From the NCBI RefSeq assembly GCF_000699445.3, contig NC_067198.1, positions 32,702,536 through 32,766,535 of the forward strand: a stretch of DNA of 64,000 nt, given 5' to 3'. This document shows, piece by piece, positions 8,181-19,989 of this stretch; the stretch's first letter is position 1; the number at the start of each line of letters is the position of its first letter. The notes beneath the pieces are model-generated. The model did no database searches. It was not told where the DNA came from and saw nothing but the letters and a program-made list of their open reading frames with translations. Origin of the DNA: Schistosoma haematobium (taxonomy: Eukaryota > Platyhelminthes > Trematoda > Strigeidida > Schistosomatidae). The position numbers and the translations under genes are program-made.

Positions 8181-9805
8181 AAATAATACAGAATTACTGA
8201 AAACTTATGGACATGTAACAGTTATGTTTATTCGGAATCATGACAATGTATAGAATGAACATTCATCAATGTTCAGGAAATTGAAATTGAAACCTTCGGG
8301 ACAATTAATATGTGTAGTAGGATTTAACCATTAATTCAGAACTCCTAGGTCATCATTTCCACCATATTTCGTTAGTGATCATTCAAAGTCTATCATTAAC
8401 TTACTGATTCATCGTTAGTTGTCACTAACAAATAAGAATCTTATCAATTTTTTACGATACTCTATCGAATACGTATATGCATAAACGAATTAAAATATTT
8501 GTTTTATGAATTTTGATGCTGAAAATGAGAAGCTGATTTCTATTCAATCCCAATTTACTTGCCTACAAACAACCTCTAGATGTCATCTACAATTCATCAA
8601 ATGTCATTTGTGTAGAGTAGATAACCGGAACGGTCCGATAAAAAAATAAAATCGAAAAATAATTATAAAAATTGGATTTATTTACAAGATAATCTGATTA
8701 ATAGACAAACACACAGGGATACACTCACACACACACACACACACTCAACAAGTTTACGCATTATCAGAAACAGTTACTAGTCTTGATAATTTAGGGATCC
8801 TTTTTGTTTGTGTGTATGTGAATGTATGCATACATAATTCAGAACGTGTTACTGACCTAGTTTGGTTTTTAGCTAATTGAATATCATTCATTTGCCACAG
8901 TAAAATAACAGTTCTCATCCCCTTGATTTATTTTATAAACAATATTTTAAATAGGAAATCAACCAAATACAAAAACGTAAACGTTTTCAACCTTTGAAAG
9001 GAAAAATTTTCATTTAATAAATGATAATTTGACAGATTTATTAAAATGTCCTTAAAATATAGATTCATAAAAATATTGATTATTTCTTTTGTTCTCGAAA
9101 TTGTGAGATTATGTAAATGGTATTTTGTGAACAAACCAATACTTATACATTTGATATGAAAGTAACTAGGTTAAAGATTTGATTCATATGAAAATAAGTG
9201 AGGTATATTGTACATCCATCTGTATGTTCGTGTATGCATGTATGCATTAAGAATTTGTACACAGTTAGAAGTTAGCATCTAATAATGTTATTTTTTTTTA
9301 AAATATTCAGAACTGGGGTCAACTGGAAAGTTGTTTCCATTCATCTTAGAACTCCTTGATGCTGTTGAACTGTAACCGTGAATGCGATCTAACAAAACAC
9401 GTTCATATTTGTTACCTAATACGATAACTTCAGATTACCTTTGACTAATCTGATTGTCTACGATTTTAACTTCAATAAGTTTATGATACAATATGATTTA
9501 TACCTGGTTAGTATTAATAAGATACTCTTGTATTTCAAATGTCAATGACCCCATCGGTCATTGCTCCCCACTGGAACTTTGAGAAATTCATCTGAAATTT
9601 AGTGACCATTGAATATATAGTTATTATTAAGAGTTAGGTTAAAACTGGCTTGCAATAAGACCTGAATACATTAGCTTCGGTCTTGTCTAATGCAGTTAAT
9701 GATTATTGTCAGGAAGATTCGAACTAGAAAAGAATAACTCTTTGTCCTTCAATGTTTTCTCTTAATTAATTTAACCCCAATGAATCTCATAAGTGGATTT
9801 CAATT
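8181..9805. other. AT-rich intergenic stretch with a CA microsatellite
   Basis: A short CA run lies at about 8727-8745. Nothing else recognised. Confidence 0.5.
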
Positions 9806-10030
9806 CTCTGTGAAAGGTTGTGGATATTGTTGTATTTCATTGAAATCATGAACCGAATTAAGTTAGACAACCACTGGAAACCTGGAAGCACAGTATGGCT
9901 ATTTTATCCTAGTATTGGGATCCCTCAAAAGTGCATATTTACAATTTCACTCGCTGAAAACCAACCCAGGACGTTCTGTTTCACGTACAAACGATCTTCA
10001 TACACTAATCCAGTCGATAATCAGTTGTTG
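9806..10030 (-). repeat. type C ribozyme SINE, highly diverged
   Basis: Recognisable from AAATCATGAACCGA, ACCACTGGAAACCTGGAAGC and a relic of the ribozyme near 9890-9945. The catalytic boxes are mutated and the tRNA-like region is barely visible. Confidence 0.6.
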
Positions 10031-12599
10031 TTTTTAAATCCAGGTATTTTAGTAAGAAATAAACAGACACCAAATTTTTCACATCTAATCAGTAATTAAA
10101 ATCTAACTATAAGAAAATAATTTTTAGTTAAAAAATTTGGCTTCCTACTAAAAATCTTCCTGAAAATATTTTCACTATTGTACAAAGTCGTTAAACCTCA
10201 TAGCCATTTGTTTTTTTTACAAAAAACTTATCAAGTTTCTGAACTGAAGAGATAAAAAAAGGACATTTAGCATCCTCATACACTGAGCTAAAAATATCCC
10301 CGACCATTTGAATATAAAGTTTCATATTCGAAATACAGTTTAGTAATATAGCAATATTAATTCTTGTCCATTTCATTACTAATCACGTCTTGCTGAACGA
10401 TGAAGCTTAACATTTGAGAGTTTGTTGTCTAGTATTGGGCACTTTTTTTGAAAACGTCTTAACTACTTGAAATACAGTGCAAATACTTATTTCTTTTTTC
10501 GACTGTGTTTAGTATTTTGTATACACGTGAAAATTCTTAAAGTTGGATATTTTTAAATTATTGAACTACATAAAAGGAAATTAGGAAAATAAAATGTTCC
10601 AGATGGAACTTGTAGAAATGATGGCAATGTTACCTATTGCTCATAGGTATTAACGTCATTATGAATATGTTGCTAATCGTTGTTAAACTCTGAATTTATG
10701 CATATCACTTTCATTGGGATAAATCTACATACACAATAATATAGCTTATGTAATAAAACGGTGGTTAATAGATGACGTGATAGGTTTTAAATGCTTTGAA
10801 TAGTTCTTAATCTTTTTTTCAATAGTGTACTAGTAAATCGTAGTCACATTAATCAAATGTGAACACAGAAAGCTAGTCTTAGTAATACGTGTTTAAAACA
10901 ATGTGGAAAGTTTTAAAATACTGCACAATTTTACTTAGTATTTAGCTCTTGTTTAAAAATTCATAATTTTGCTTTAATGGTAATCAATCATGACTAAATG
11001 AAGGCCATATTGATAGGCTAAAATTCTTAGAAAATGAATACTTTGGACCAAAATCTGCATGAAGAATAAGCTATGTTGGTTGTTCTACATGTTAGTGACA
11101 GTTGGATACGTATCGTGGTCATCATATTAGTCTTTATACTGTCGGTTATAAGCTGGATCTATATATGGATAAACGGAGTGATAACTGACTATATAAAAAT
11201 CCCGCATTATTTATGGAACAAATTCACAGTACAGCTCTATACTTCATTCAAGAATTAGTCAATATTGTAAGCTCCGCTACATATCGTCTTTGGATTGAAT
11301 ATTCTTTTGAATGAAAACCGATTAGAAGTGTGTAAAACTTTTTTCAACTATTCGATACTTATCATCAAAGTAATCAAGGCCATTTTTTTGATTATATTGA
11401 ATTTTTGGGATCCAGAATCAGATGATTAACAGTTTATCACAGTTATTTACCGTATATTCTCTCAATAATATTTACTTGTGAAAATTATAAATTATTCATC
11501 ATAAATTATCGGTTACATAAAAAGAACTGAAGTTTGTTTAATGTAGTACAAAAGTTATTTTGAAAATATAATGAAACTTAAATGAAAACAAACATTCATC
11601 TGAATGTGTTTACCTGGGTTATTTTACAATATTTAATATTTAATAAACTTTGATCATACCGAATTAAAAGAGTATATACGACTGATTATTTGAACTAAGT
11701 TAAGATAAAGCATATAGTTATCCGGTTAAATAGGTATATTGTTTCCACTTGGAAAACACGTACTTTGGTGGTGGTGGTGATGGAGGAGGAGGTAGTAATT
11801 ATTATAACAATCCAAACTTCATAAACCGAGATAAGAAATTTAATATTTTTCTTTCTATCAACAATTTAATCTGATTTAAATTGAAAAATGTGCATGAATC
11901 TACATAAAACTAAACAAAAATAAATCCAAATATAGGGAAATATTGAAAATGGTAAGAAGATTTATATTCGTCACATTATTATTATTATTATCATTAATTT
12001 TGTTTTTGTTCACTGTGTCAATATTTTTTTTTGTATTTTAATGAATCATGAAAATATTTTCTTTATTTCTAAGGGGAAAATAAATTAAAATTCAATATCA
12101 GTAGTATGATATGATTATGATTGTTTATTTTCTTTTTCTTCTTCTTCTTCTAGTTCAATAAACTATCCATTGATTCCGTAACTTTTGCTGTTTTTCTATT
12201 CCTGAATAGAAAAAGAAAAAGAAAAAATAATAATTATCATAGATTATTTATATTCTCCCACTTAATGGACATTTAATAGTTAAAACAAAACAAAAAAGTC
12301 TTTCCATTGAGTTTTGATAATATAAATCATCAAATTTCGGTTGTGATAAATAACGCATAGAGAGTTTATTATTATTATTAAATTTCATTATTGAAAGTTT
12401 TGTAATGTATTGGACAGTTGTTGTTTTTATTGTTTTAGATTATATTACTAGATTGAATGGTTAGAGTAATTTATTTGAAGAAATTTACTGGATTTAAGAC
12501 TAAATTGGTTCATATGTATAGTGAATATACCGTGAAATCTTCATTTACTACAATAATAACATCATAATGATTTATGTAAGCTTGGAAAAAAAACAATAA
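10031..12599. other. long AT-rich stretch, nothing recognised
   Basis: Contains short GGT/GGA and ATT runs near 11765-11795 and 11975-11995 and TTC runs near 12135-12150. I see no exon, RNA gene or known repeat. A small coding exon with no family signature could be missed by eye. Confidence 0.45.
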
Positions 12600-12833
12600 C
12601 TAACACTTGGATCATATATAAGCTAGATAATAGAAGAGGGGTGTGGTGTGTGCTACTTATATTGACATAGGTAGTATATGATGTTAGTCGTGAACAGAAG
12701 GTCTGGCAGCAAAGAGACAAGAGGATCGAACAGTAAAGAATGGAAACAGAATGCAATTTGTATGAAAATGCAAGGACAATGAAGTCGGAGTCATTTTGAA
12801 GACAATTGATGGACATTTTGCAAATTAAGCATT
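12600..12833 (-). repeat. dispersed repeat family D, 3' half, split by the RTE insertion
   Basis: Reverse complement matches 1545-1735 closely, including the frame beginning MSINCLQNDSDFIVLAF (12816-12562). The 5' half of the same copy resumes at 16062, on the far side of the RTE element. Confidence 0.8.
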
Positions 12834-12840
12834 TACTTAC

Positions 12841-13143
12841 TTACTTACGCCTGTTACTCCTCGTGAAGGAACATAGGCCTCTCACCAGCATTCTCCATCC
12901 AACCCTGTCCTGGGCAATCCTTTCCAGCCCCTTCCAGTTCCTATTCATCCTTTTCATATCTGCTTCTATTATCCGACGTAATGTGTTCTTTGGCCCTCCT
13001 CTTTTCCGCCTTCCTTCAGGATTCCAAGTTAGGGCTTGCCTCGTGATGCAGTTTGACGATTTGCGTAATGTATGTCCTATCCATTTGTATCGTATTTTCC
13101 TAATTTCTTGCTCAGCTGGAAGCTGATTTGTTCTCTCCCACAA
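12841..13143 (-). pseudogene. RTE copy 1: conserved C-terminal region
   Basis: A 100-residue frame with [38 protein letters not shown] and PKNTLRR, the usual end of RTE polyproteins. It finishes beside the 3' repeat tail. This part differs noticeably from copy 2, unlike the preceding segment. Confidence 0.88.
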
Positions 13144-13252
13144 AAGGCTGTTGCTGATGGTATCTGGCCAATGGATGTTGAGTATCTTGCGAAGGCAGCT
13201 ATTTATAAATACTTGTACCTTCTTGATGGTGGTTGTTGTAGTTCTCCATGTT

Positions 13253-13813
13253 TCAGCTCCGTACAGTAGAACTGACTGCCTTGACGTTGGTATTGAAGAT
13301 TCTGACTTTGATATTGGTTGAAAGTAGTTTTGAGTTCCATATGTTCTTCAATTGTAGGAACGCGGCCCTAGATTTGTCAATCCTCGCCTTTACATCTGCA
13401 TCTGAGCCTCCTTGTTCATCGACGATGCTTCCTAGGTATGTGAAGGATTCTACATCTTCCAGAGTTTCGCCATCAAGAGTGATTGGATTTCTGTTCTCCG
13501 TGTTGTATTTGAGGACCTTAGTTTTCGCTTTGTGTATGCTGAGGCCTACTGATGCAGAGAGTGCTGCTACACTGGTTGTCTTTGTCTCCATCTGTTCGTG
13601 TGTATGAGATAGGAGGGCTAGGTCATCTGCGAAGTCCAAATCGTCTAATTGATTTTGAGCTGTCCATTGTATTCCGTGTTTTCCCTCAGATGTCGAGGTC
13701 TTCATAATCCAGTCGACCACCAGAGGAAGGAGAAAGTGGAAGGGAGAGAGTAGACAGCCTTGTCTGAGTCCGGTCCTTATTTGAGATGCATCTGTCAGCT
13801 GTCCTCCATGCAC
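13253..13813 (-). pseudogene. RTE copy 1: reverse transcriptase motifs B and C, and thumb
   Basis: A 186-residue frame with RQGCLLSPFHFLL (motif B) and DLDFADDLALLSH, the FADD catalytic box. The thumb region follows (FTYLGSIVDEQGGSDADV and [15 protein letters not shown]). It is cut by an apparent CAGT duplication just after TNVKAV, which shifts the expected LLYGAETW out of frame. The identical duplication is in copy 2. Confidence 0.9.
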
Positions 13814-14096
13814 GACCTTGCACTGTAGTCCGTCGTACTAGTTCCGGACAACTGACAATCTTCTCAGGAACTCCGTAGTGTCGAAGAAGTTTCCATAATG
13901 TCCTCCTATCTACACTGTCGAATGCCTTTTCATAATCAATGAAGTTGATGTACAGTGACGAGTTCCACTCAACTGACTGTTCGAGGATGATCCGTAGTGT
14001 CGCAATTTGGTCTGTGCACGACCGATCCTTACGGAATCCAGTTTGTTGATCTCGAAGTTGGGCGTCTACTGCGTCTTTCATCCGGTTCAGCATCAC
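13686..14096 (-). pseudogene. RTE copy 1: reverse transcriptase fingers and motif A
   Basis: A 136-residue frame with QQTGFRKDRSCTDQI and YINFIDYEKAFDSVDR, the latter carrying the first catalytic aspartate of the palm. The frame slips by one base after HYGVPEKIV; sequence beyond residue about 85 is out of frame. An in-frame TAG also sits in the true continuation (N-stop-YDGLQCKVV). Confidence 0.88.
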
Positions 14097-14141
14097 TCTG
14101 TTGAAGACTTTCCCTGGTACTGACAGAAGTGTAATGCCTCT

Positions 14142-15113
14142 TTAGTTTTCACATTTGCTCAGATCTCTTTTCTTTGGAATGTTGATGAGGTGTCCTTCTT
14201 TCCACTCCATCGGCACTTCTTCCTCCTCCCAAATATTTTTGAATAGAAGGTGAAGCATGTTTGTAGTTACTTCGATGTCTGACTTCAGTGCTTCGGCTGG
14301 TATATTGTCGGGTCCTGCTGCTTCCCCGCTCTTGATTTGTCTGATGGCCATCCTGATTTCTTCCTTCGTCGGTGGGTTGATGTCTATGGGAAGATCTGTG
14401 TATGCTGCTTCGATGGCCGGTGGATTCAATGTAGCTGGTCTATTCAGGAGTTCCTCGAAGTATTCTACCCATCTGTTCCTCTGTTCTTGAATTTCAGTAA
14501 TTGGCTTGCCTTCTTTGTCTTTGACCGGTCTCTCTGGTTTACTGTATTTTCCTGCTAGTTTCGTCGTTGTATCATATAGTTGTTTCATATTTCCTTGTCT
14601 TGCAGCTTTTTCTGCCGTCGTTGCTAGTTCTTCCACGTATTTCTGCTTGTTGGCTTCAATGCTCTTCTTCACTTGCTTGTTTTCTTCTGTGTACTCAGCT
14701 TGTGCTTTGGCTTTCTCTGCTCGTGTTCGGCTGTTATTAATTGCTGTTTTCTTGTTCTTCTCTTCTTTGATCTTGTTCAGTGTTTCTTTAGAGATCCATT
14801 CCTTATGATGATGCTTCTTGTGGTCCAGAACCTTCTGACATATTGAAGTTAATACTTTTCTGATACCTTTCCAGTTGTCCTCCATAGTAGTTTCTTCTTC
14901 TTTCAGTAGGTCCTGTAAAGCTTGGAACCTGTTGTTGAGAGCTATCTTGAATTCGTTGAGTTTGTTGGTATCTCGTAGGAAGGCTGTATTGAACCTTTGT
15001 AGTGCTGTTTGTCCAGTTGTCCAGTTCTTCTTTAGCTTCAGTTTTAAATTGGCCACAACTAGGTGGTGATCTGAAGCTATATCAGCTCCTCTCCTGCTTC
15101 TCACATCTTCCAT
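14142..15113 (-). pseudogene. RTE copy 1: end of endonuclease, linker and start of reverse transcriptase
   Basis: A 323-residue frame. Residues about 3-20 (DVRSRRGADIASDHHLV) hold the terminal SDH motif of the endonuclease. A long charged linker rich in Lys and Glu follows, then QIKSGEAAGPDNIPAEALK and WKEGHLINIPKK, the first reverse transcriptase blocks. It ends at an in-frame TAA inside CENYRG. Copy 2 reads Tyr there, so this stop is specific to copy 1. Confidence 0.9.
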
Positions 15114-15186
15114 TGTTCTTCGAAATTTTTTATTGATTCAAATATGATCTATCTGGTTCTCTGTGGTGTGGTCCGGTGAGATCCAT

Positions 15187-15873
15187 TTAGCTTTGTGCAT
15201 ACGTTTGTGTAGAAATATTGTGCTGTCTATAACCAATTTGTTGAATGCACATAGATTTGTAAATCTTTCCCCATTTTCGTTTCTCTCTCCCAGTCAATCT
15301 ATGTTGTCCCATGATATCTTCATATCCGGTGTTGTCTATTCCGAGTTTGGCGTTTAGATCTTCCATCAGAATGTTGAGGTCCTTTCTTGAGCATTTCGCT
15401 ATGGTTGATTGCAGCCTCTCATAGAATCGATCTTTATTGTCGTCATTGATATCATTGGTGGGTGCATAACATTGGCTAACATTCATTGTGATCCCCTCCT
15501 TCTTTGTTTTGAATGATGCTTTGATGATTCTGGATCCGTGAGATTCCCATCCAACAAGTGCATTTCGTGCTTGTTTGGATAGCATTAGAGCAGCTCTCTG
15601 AGTGTGTGGAGCATTTTCCTTTTGGTGGCCGAAGTACAGCATCATCTCTCCCGTATTTAGCCTTTGTTGTCTAGCTTGGGTCCAATGGGTTTCGCTGGTT
15701 CCCAGTACTGTCAAGTTGTATCTCCTTATTTCCATTGATATTTGACTGGTCTTCCCGGTTTCCCACATTGTTCGGACGTTCCATATACCTACAAAAGTTG
15801 TTGATCTGGTTGTTAGAAGGGGAATCGGCCTTGTGGCTTCCGAAGGAACTCGGCTTTCACCATGATGCGACAT
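15187..15873 (-). pseudogene. RTE copy 1: endonuclease domain
   Basis: A 228-residue frame starting MSHHGESRVPSE. It contains endonuclease/exonuclease/phosphatase motifs: WNVRTM at about residue 31, LGTSETHW with the catalytic Glu at about 61, QCYAPTND at about 134, and MEDLNAKLG (the GDFNA-type motif) at about 170. This enzyme nicks target DNA to prime reverse transcription. After about residue 200 the frame slips. The true continuation, with FTNLCAFNKLV and HKAKWISPDHTTENQIDHI, lies in another frame and then meets a TGA where copy 3 (62.6 kb) has TGC. The final SDH motif is in the next entry. Same breaks occur in copy 2. Confidence 0.88.
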
Positions 15874-16061
15874 AACTCTTCTAAATGAAGACCTTCTAAC
15901 TCCCAGGGTAGAGTTTAAATGGTTTGAATTATTTTTTCTGGTTGGCGTGTTTTTAACGAGTTAGTTTTCTACGGGATGGGGTCGCTAACCCCATGCTCAA
16001 CCTTCCTCCTTTACCCGGGCTTGGGACCGGCAGTAACTCTAGAAGAGCTACAGGCGGAATT

Positions 16062-16145
16062 TATTTTTATTAAATTTTATTGACAAATCCTGTAATTTTG
16101 TGTTAAATACATTCGATTGTCCCCACCTGTGTTCTGTTCACTACA
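16062..16145 (-). repeat. dispersed repeat family D, 5' half, beyond the RTE insertion
   Basis: Reverse complement gives GTGAACAGAACACAGGTGGG then GACAATCGAATGTATTTAAC, matching 1453-1500. With 12600-12833 it reconstitutes one D copy. Confidence 0.8.
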
Positions 16146-16755
16146 GGGGTAGTTCTAATGAACAAAACAGACTGTATCAAGAAATTGGAACTTTTTTTTA
16201 AGTATCCTATTAAATTTCAAGAACTCACTGACATTAAATATATAAAACAGAGAAACTACTGATTAATTCACTTAATGAGTTACTTGATTGTTCAGTATTG
16301 AATGTATTTATGGTAAAATAATGTAACTTTTGACAAAACAGCTACTTCGGTTTACAATGAGACTTAATTGAAAGACATTTTGATTATATTTTGTAAAATA
16401 TTCATTAATGTATTGATTCACCTCTTTAATAGTAAATAAAGTTCTATGACATAATATGTAACCGAACAATTACATTGAACTAACTATATCAATTTTATTA
16501 GTCTAATGAAAATAATTCACTCAATAAATTATCTTTGAAGTAAACATTAAAAGTTATAATTTTATAGAGAATTATTCAAGGATTTTTCTCATATTTAACT
16601 CGAATTTAATTTTCATTAGATAGTGTTAGTTCTTTTTCAGATTGAACATACACCTTGATTTGAGGTGGCAGTTAACACAAAATCTGAATCTACAATTTGC
16701 TATTGGATATTTTCAGTGACTCATCAATATTTGAGCTTTCATAATTTAAATATGT
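16146..16755. other. AT-rich spacer, nothing recognised
   Basis: No feature seen. Confidence 0.5.
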
Positions 16756-16897
16756 AACTCCGCCTGGAGTCCCTCCGGGGGCTACTGCCGGTCCCAAGCC
16801 CAGATAAAGGAGGAGGGTTGGGCATGGGGTTAGCGTCCCCATCCCGTAGAAAACTAACTCGCTAAAAAACGCTAACCAGAAAAAAATTATTCAAACC
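16756..16897 (+). repeat. leader-only RTE-derived retroposon (copy a)
   Basis: Matches only the 5' leader of the RTE element, in sense orientation: ACTCCGCCTGGAG, GGGCTACTGCCGGTCCCAAG, CCCGTAGAAAACTAACTCG, to AATTATTCAAACC. No coding sequence follows; a TATG-rich simple repeat begins directly (16898-16965). An ordinary 5'-truncated RTE copy would keep the 3' end, so this is a different kind of unit. Confidence 0.8.
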
Positions 16898-16965
16898 TTA
16901 TGTATGTATGTATATATGCGTGTGTATGTATGTATGAATGTATGTATATGCGTGCATCCGTTTAT
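16898..16965. repeat. (TATG)n-rich microsatellite
   Basis: Imperfect TATG/TGTA repeats directly after the leader-only retroposon, perhaps its expanded 3' tail. Confidence 0.8.
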
Positions 16966-17224
16966 ATAAAATATCAAACGTTTGCTGTATCAATATTATG
17001 TTTATCCCAACATAAGGAATCTATTTAGGGTATTGTTACTCGGTTAATGATGGTTATTTTGCTAAGAAAAAAAATTCTTTTCAATACTTTTGCTATACAC
17101 CTGTTGCAAATAATTTGTACACTTTCACTACCGAGAATTTTCCATGAATATTCATGTTTTTTTTTAAAAATTTATAACAATTTTTTTCAACCAAGAGGTA
17201 CATAGAATCATAGTTAAAAATTGA

Positions 17225-18450
17225 ACATGACTCTGGGTCTAGCTTTCATGCTAGATGACTTTGATTAACTTGTCTTGTATACAATTACTGCAGTTCCACA
17301 CGAGTTTTGAACCCGTATTACACTATGTTAGTGTCAGAGACATTACCAGTGAGGTTCGCAGTAAATCCGATCTAAGGTGTTCTTATGGCTCTGTGAGGAT
17401 CGTGTGGGTCAAAAGTCATGAGCTATCTTGGGAGGAGTTTAGAATAATTCACAATCGGTTGTAATCCGAATTACCTGAAGACTATAATTCGACGTACTAA
17501 CATTTTGAAAGGACTGCTATTTGTGCATGTTTATGTATATGAAATGCACGATTCTCGGCTCGTGTAGTTTATGAATGTAGGGTATGTTCAAATGGTACTT
17601 CCAGGCCAGCATAATGTGAGTGAGTAAGGAGTAGACAGTCTTCCCTATGGAAACGCGAAGAGAACGATCATCAGTCCCTCTAAGAATACTTTTGCTTATG
17701 TCTAGGCTATGGTGAGCATGTGTGTAGATTCCTGTATCGTATAAAATATAATAATTAGGAGTAAAGGAAATGTTGACCATCAGCCCTCCAACAGGGCGAG
17801 TATACTTATGTGCATGCTATAGGATACATAAGTTAAGACGTATGTGTCACCGGTGTCTATGTAATGTACACTAGTCCAATGTGCATTCGACGTTTGCTCA
17901 TTACGACCTAGGGGTTCAACAATTACTCTACGAAAACGCAGACACGTAATGGGTATGTGTGTCTCTAAATATGACACTCTTCCTTTTAGAAAAGCCAATC
18001 GGCTTCTCGAAATGGGCCTGACCGATCTCATGGTCGGTACATCACCACTATTAAGAAATGTAAACCACGACCGATCTCTCATGAACAGAAATGTATACAC
18101 TCGATGGTAACTGGCTTACACCAATTTTCATGTTTGTCTAGCACTTAGTTTTAAATAAATTCTACCAACCAAGTCCCGAATAATAAGAAATCTACATGTA
18201 GGGCATTTTGTTGATTGTTTCTAGTTACATCTAGTATCCAAATATGTTACATATAATTTCAGCTCACCTGGACTAATGGCCATGTAGTAGATTCTACTCA
18301 CAAGATTATTTTCTATGTAGCGGAACGTGGCGTAAAAGTTACAACAGTGGTCAGATGAATAGAAGGGTTTCAGCACAGTAAAAGCAAGGCGTAGGAAAAA
18401 CATATGGAGACTAGACGAGCAAACAGTTCAGATTGCAGAACACACCAAAA
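17225..18450. other. GC-richer block of unknown nature
   Basis: Base composition and complexity rise above the surroundings. Minus-strand frames of 106 (18100-17780) and 87 residues (17780-17517) abut but show no family motif I know. It could be an old mobile element or an LTR-like remnant. I cannot assign a function. Confidence 0.3.
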
Positions 18451-19612
18451 AGTGCAAATGGATGATTAGAGGCTATGTATATGTATTGTATAAATGCTTT
18501 GTAACTTGTCATATGAATGCACACTCTTCCTGCCAATTGCATTCCTTTACGGCTATATCATATGTTTATCGTTAGAATTCAATTGGTACTAAAGGTTAGA
18601 CAAATGTGATTTTGCCTAACATTGTGGTCGATTACTGAAAGTGTCATTCAGTCTCCATCAAACTTATATTGACTTGTTAAAAGTAGGTTCACAAAGTAAA
18701 CAACTCCATATCTCGAAACAGTTTTTAAGTTGTGTTAAACTAAAATTTCCTTTATTTATTGACATTCAAATAGAATGAAATGTTCATAATGTAAATAACG
18801 TAATCATTCACCTTATAACAATTATGTTCCTATTGTTCAGGAGTACGACACAATTACCTCATTATTACGTAAGTAGTTTAACACTTCTATTAGCTTATTG
18901 ATCAACTGAAAAAAAATTTATAACTAGTGTCTGTTTACTTTTCAAAGTATCGCCGAAAATCAAAAAGGCTCAATGAATGACTGAATTTAAATAAACTCAA
19001 GTGAACATCATGAATTGAACAGACTAAGTTGAAATAATAGCTGATATAATTCTATATAAAGCAAAGCTCTTAACTTCATGTATATTGAACATATTAAAAT
19101 ATGAGTAATGCCATTAAATCTTATTATTTTATGATTAAAGATATAAATTCTGATGCAAATAGCTTAAGAAAACGACTACAAGTTTGAACTCATTTACTTC
19201 TAGATAGTTTTGAATGAGTTCAGAATGTTAAAATCATGTTCACTGTAAAACAAATGACTAGATATCCCTATAATTTCTTTAAAAACAGAATATACCTAAA
19301 ACTATGAACGAGAACGTTCATGTTAGTATATCAGTATATAAATGCGGCTACTGATATAAAAAGTATAACTTCAAGTTTTCAAGTTTGAAGTATAGTCTAA
19401 AATCAATCTTCAGATTAACGTTAGTTTGTCGATGAAATCCAGGTACTTTTCCCGATCAATAGTTCATTCCATTTTCTTCGTTCTCATCTTTTGAGATTTG
19501 ATATTGTGTTTTTGATCAATCCACGTCTCTTCAATAAAATTCAACTAAGATCCCCCTTGATATATGACGAACTAACCTACTGTTTTATTGAGATCAATAT
19601 TAATTTATTCAT
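18451..19612. other. AT-rich stretch, nothing recognised
   Basis: No coding or repeat signature noticed. Confidence 0.5.
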
Positions 19613-19613
19613 G

Positions 19614-19989
19614 GTCTCAGAGAAAACTCAACAATCGTCAAAACATTATATTGACAATTATCATATCCTCATTGGTGACTAGCTTTGTTAAGTCAATCTC
19701 GGAATTCCAATCAGAAGTCTTGATCAGTGGAATTCAACCGTGTTGAATGTGAGGCTGTTACCTACCGAACACAATGGAAGATGGTCACACAATATTGTGG
19801 ATTGGTTGGAGTTGAACATTAACACCGTTGGATTTTGGTTCAGTGGTTTAGTGGTTAAGTGTCCTAGCGAGACAGATGTTTCTGGGTTCGATTCCCATGT
19901 ATGAGAGTGTATATGTTCACTGTTGAGATGCCTCATACTCGGACGGACCGATTTTCCAATGCTTCTATGCTTTCAGTGGTGGTATAACA
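19614..19989 (+). repeat. type C-related SINE, left arm of a large inverted repeat
   Basis: Contains the long 5' region (GTGACTAGCTTTGTTAAG), the tRNA-like region (GTGGTTTAGTGGTTAAGTG, B box GGTTCGATTCC) and a ribozyme relic in which the core boxes are mutated (GTTGAGATGCC, GGACCGATTTT). It matches the reverse complement of about 20858-21230 with few differences, including sequence upstream of the SINE start. Confidence 0.85.

Larger units (their letters stand above)
12834..16061 (-). mobile_element. RTE-clade (SR2-like) non-LTR retrotransposon, near full length, inactive (copy 1)
   Basis: A 3.2-kb element on the minus strand. Order: untranslated leader (16061 to about 15874; starts CCGCCTGTAGCTCTTC), apurinic-type endonuclease, linker, reverse transcriptase, conserved C-terminal region, and a (GTAA)n-type 3' tail at 12834-12850. 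At least five breaks interrupt the single expected open reading frame. The insertion splits a D repeat, whose halves abut both ends; ATTTA flanks both sides, a possible short target duplication. Protein evidence is given in the separate entries. A second copy at 41820-44812 is nearly identical in long blocks. Confidence 0.92.

Noticed and set aside
13248..13607. 119-residue plus-strand frame conserved identically at 42271-42630
   Set aside because: Conservation reflects the near-identical RTE copies; the coding strand is the minus strand with the FADD box.
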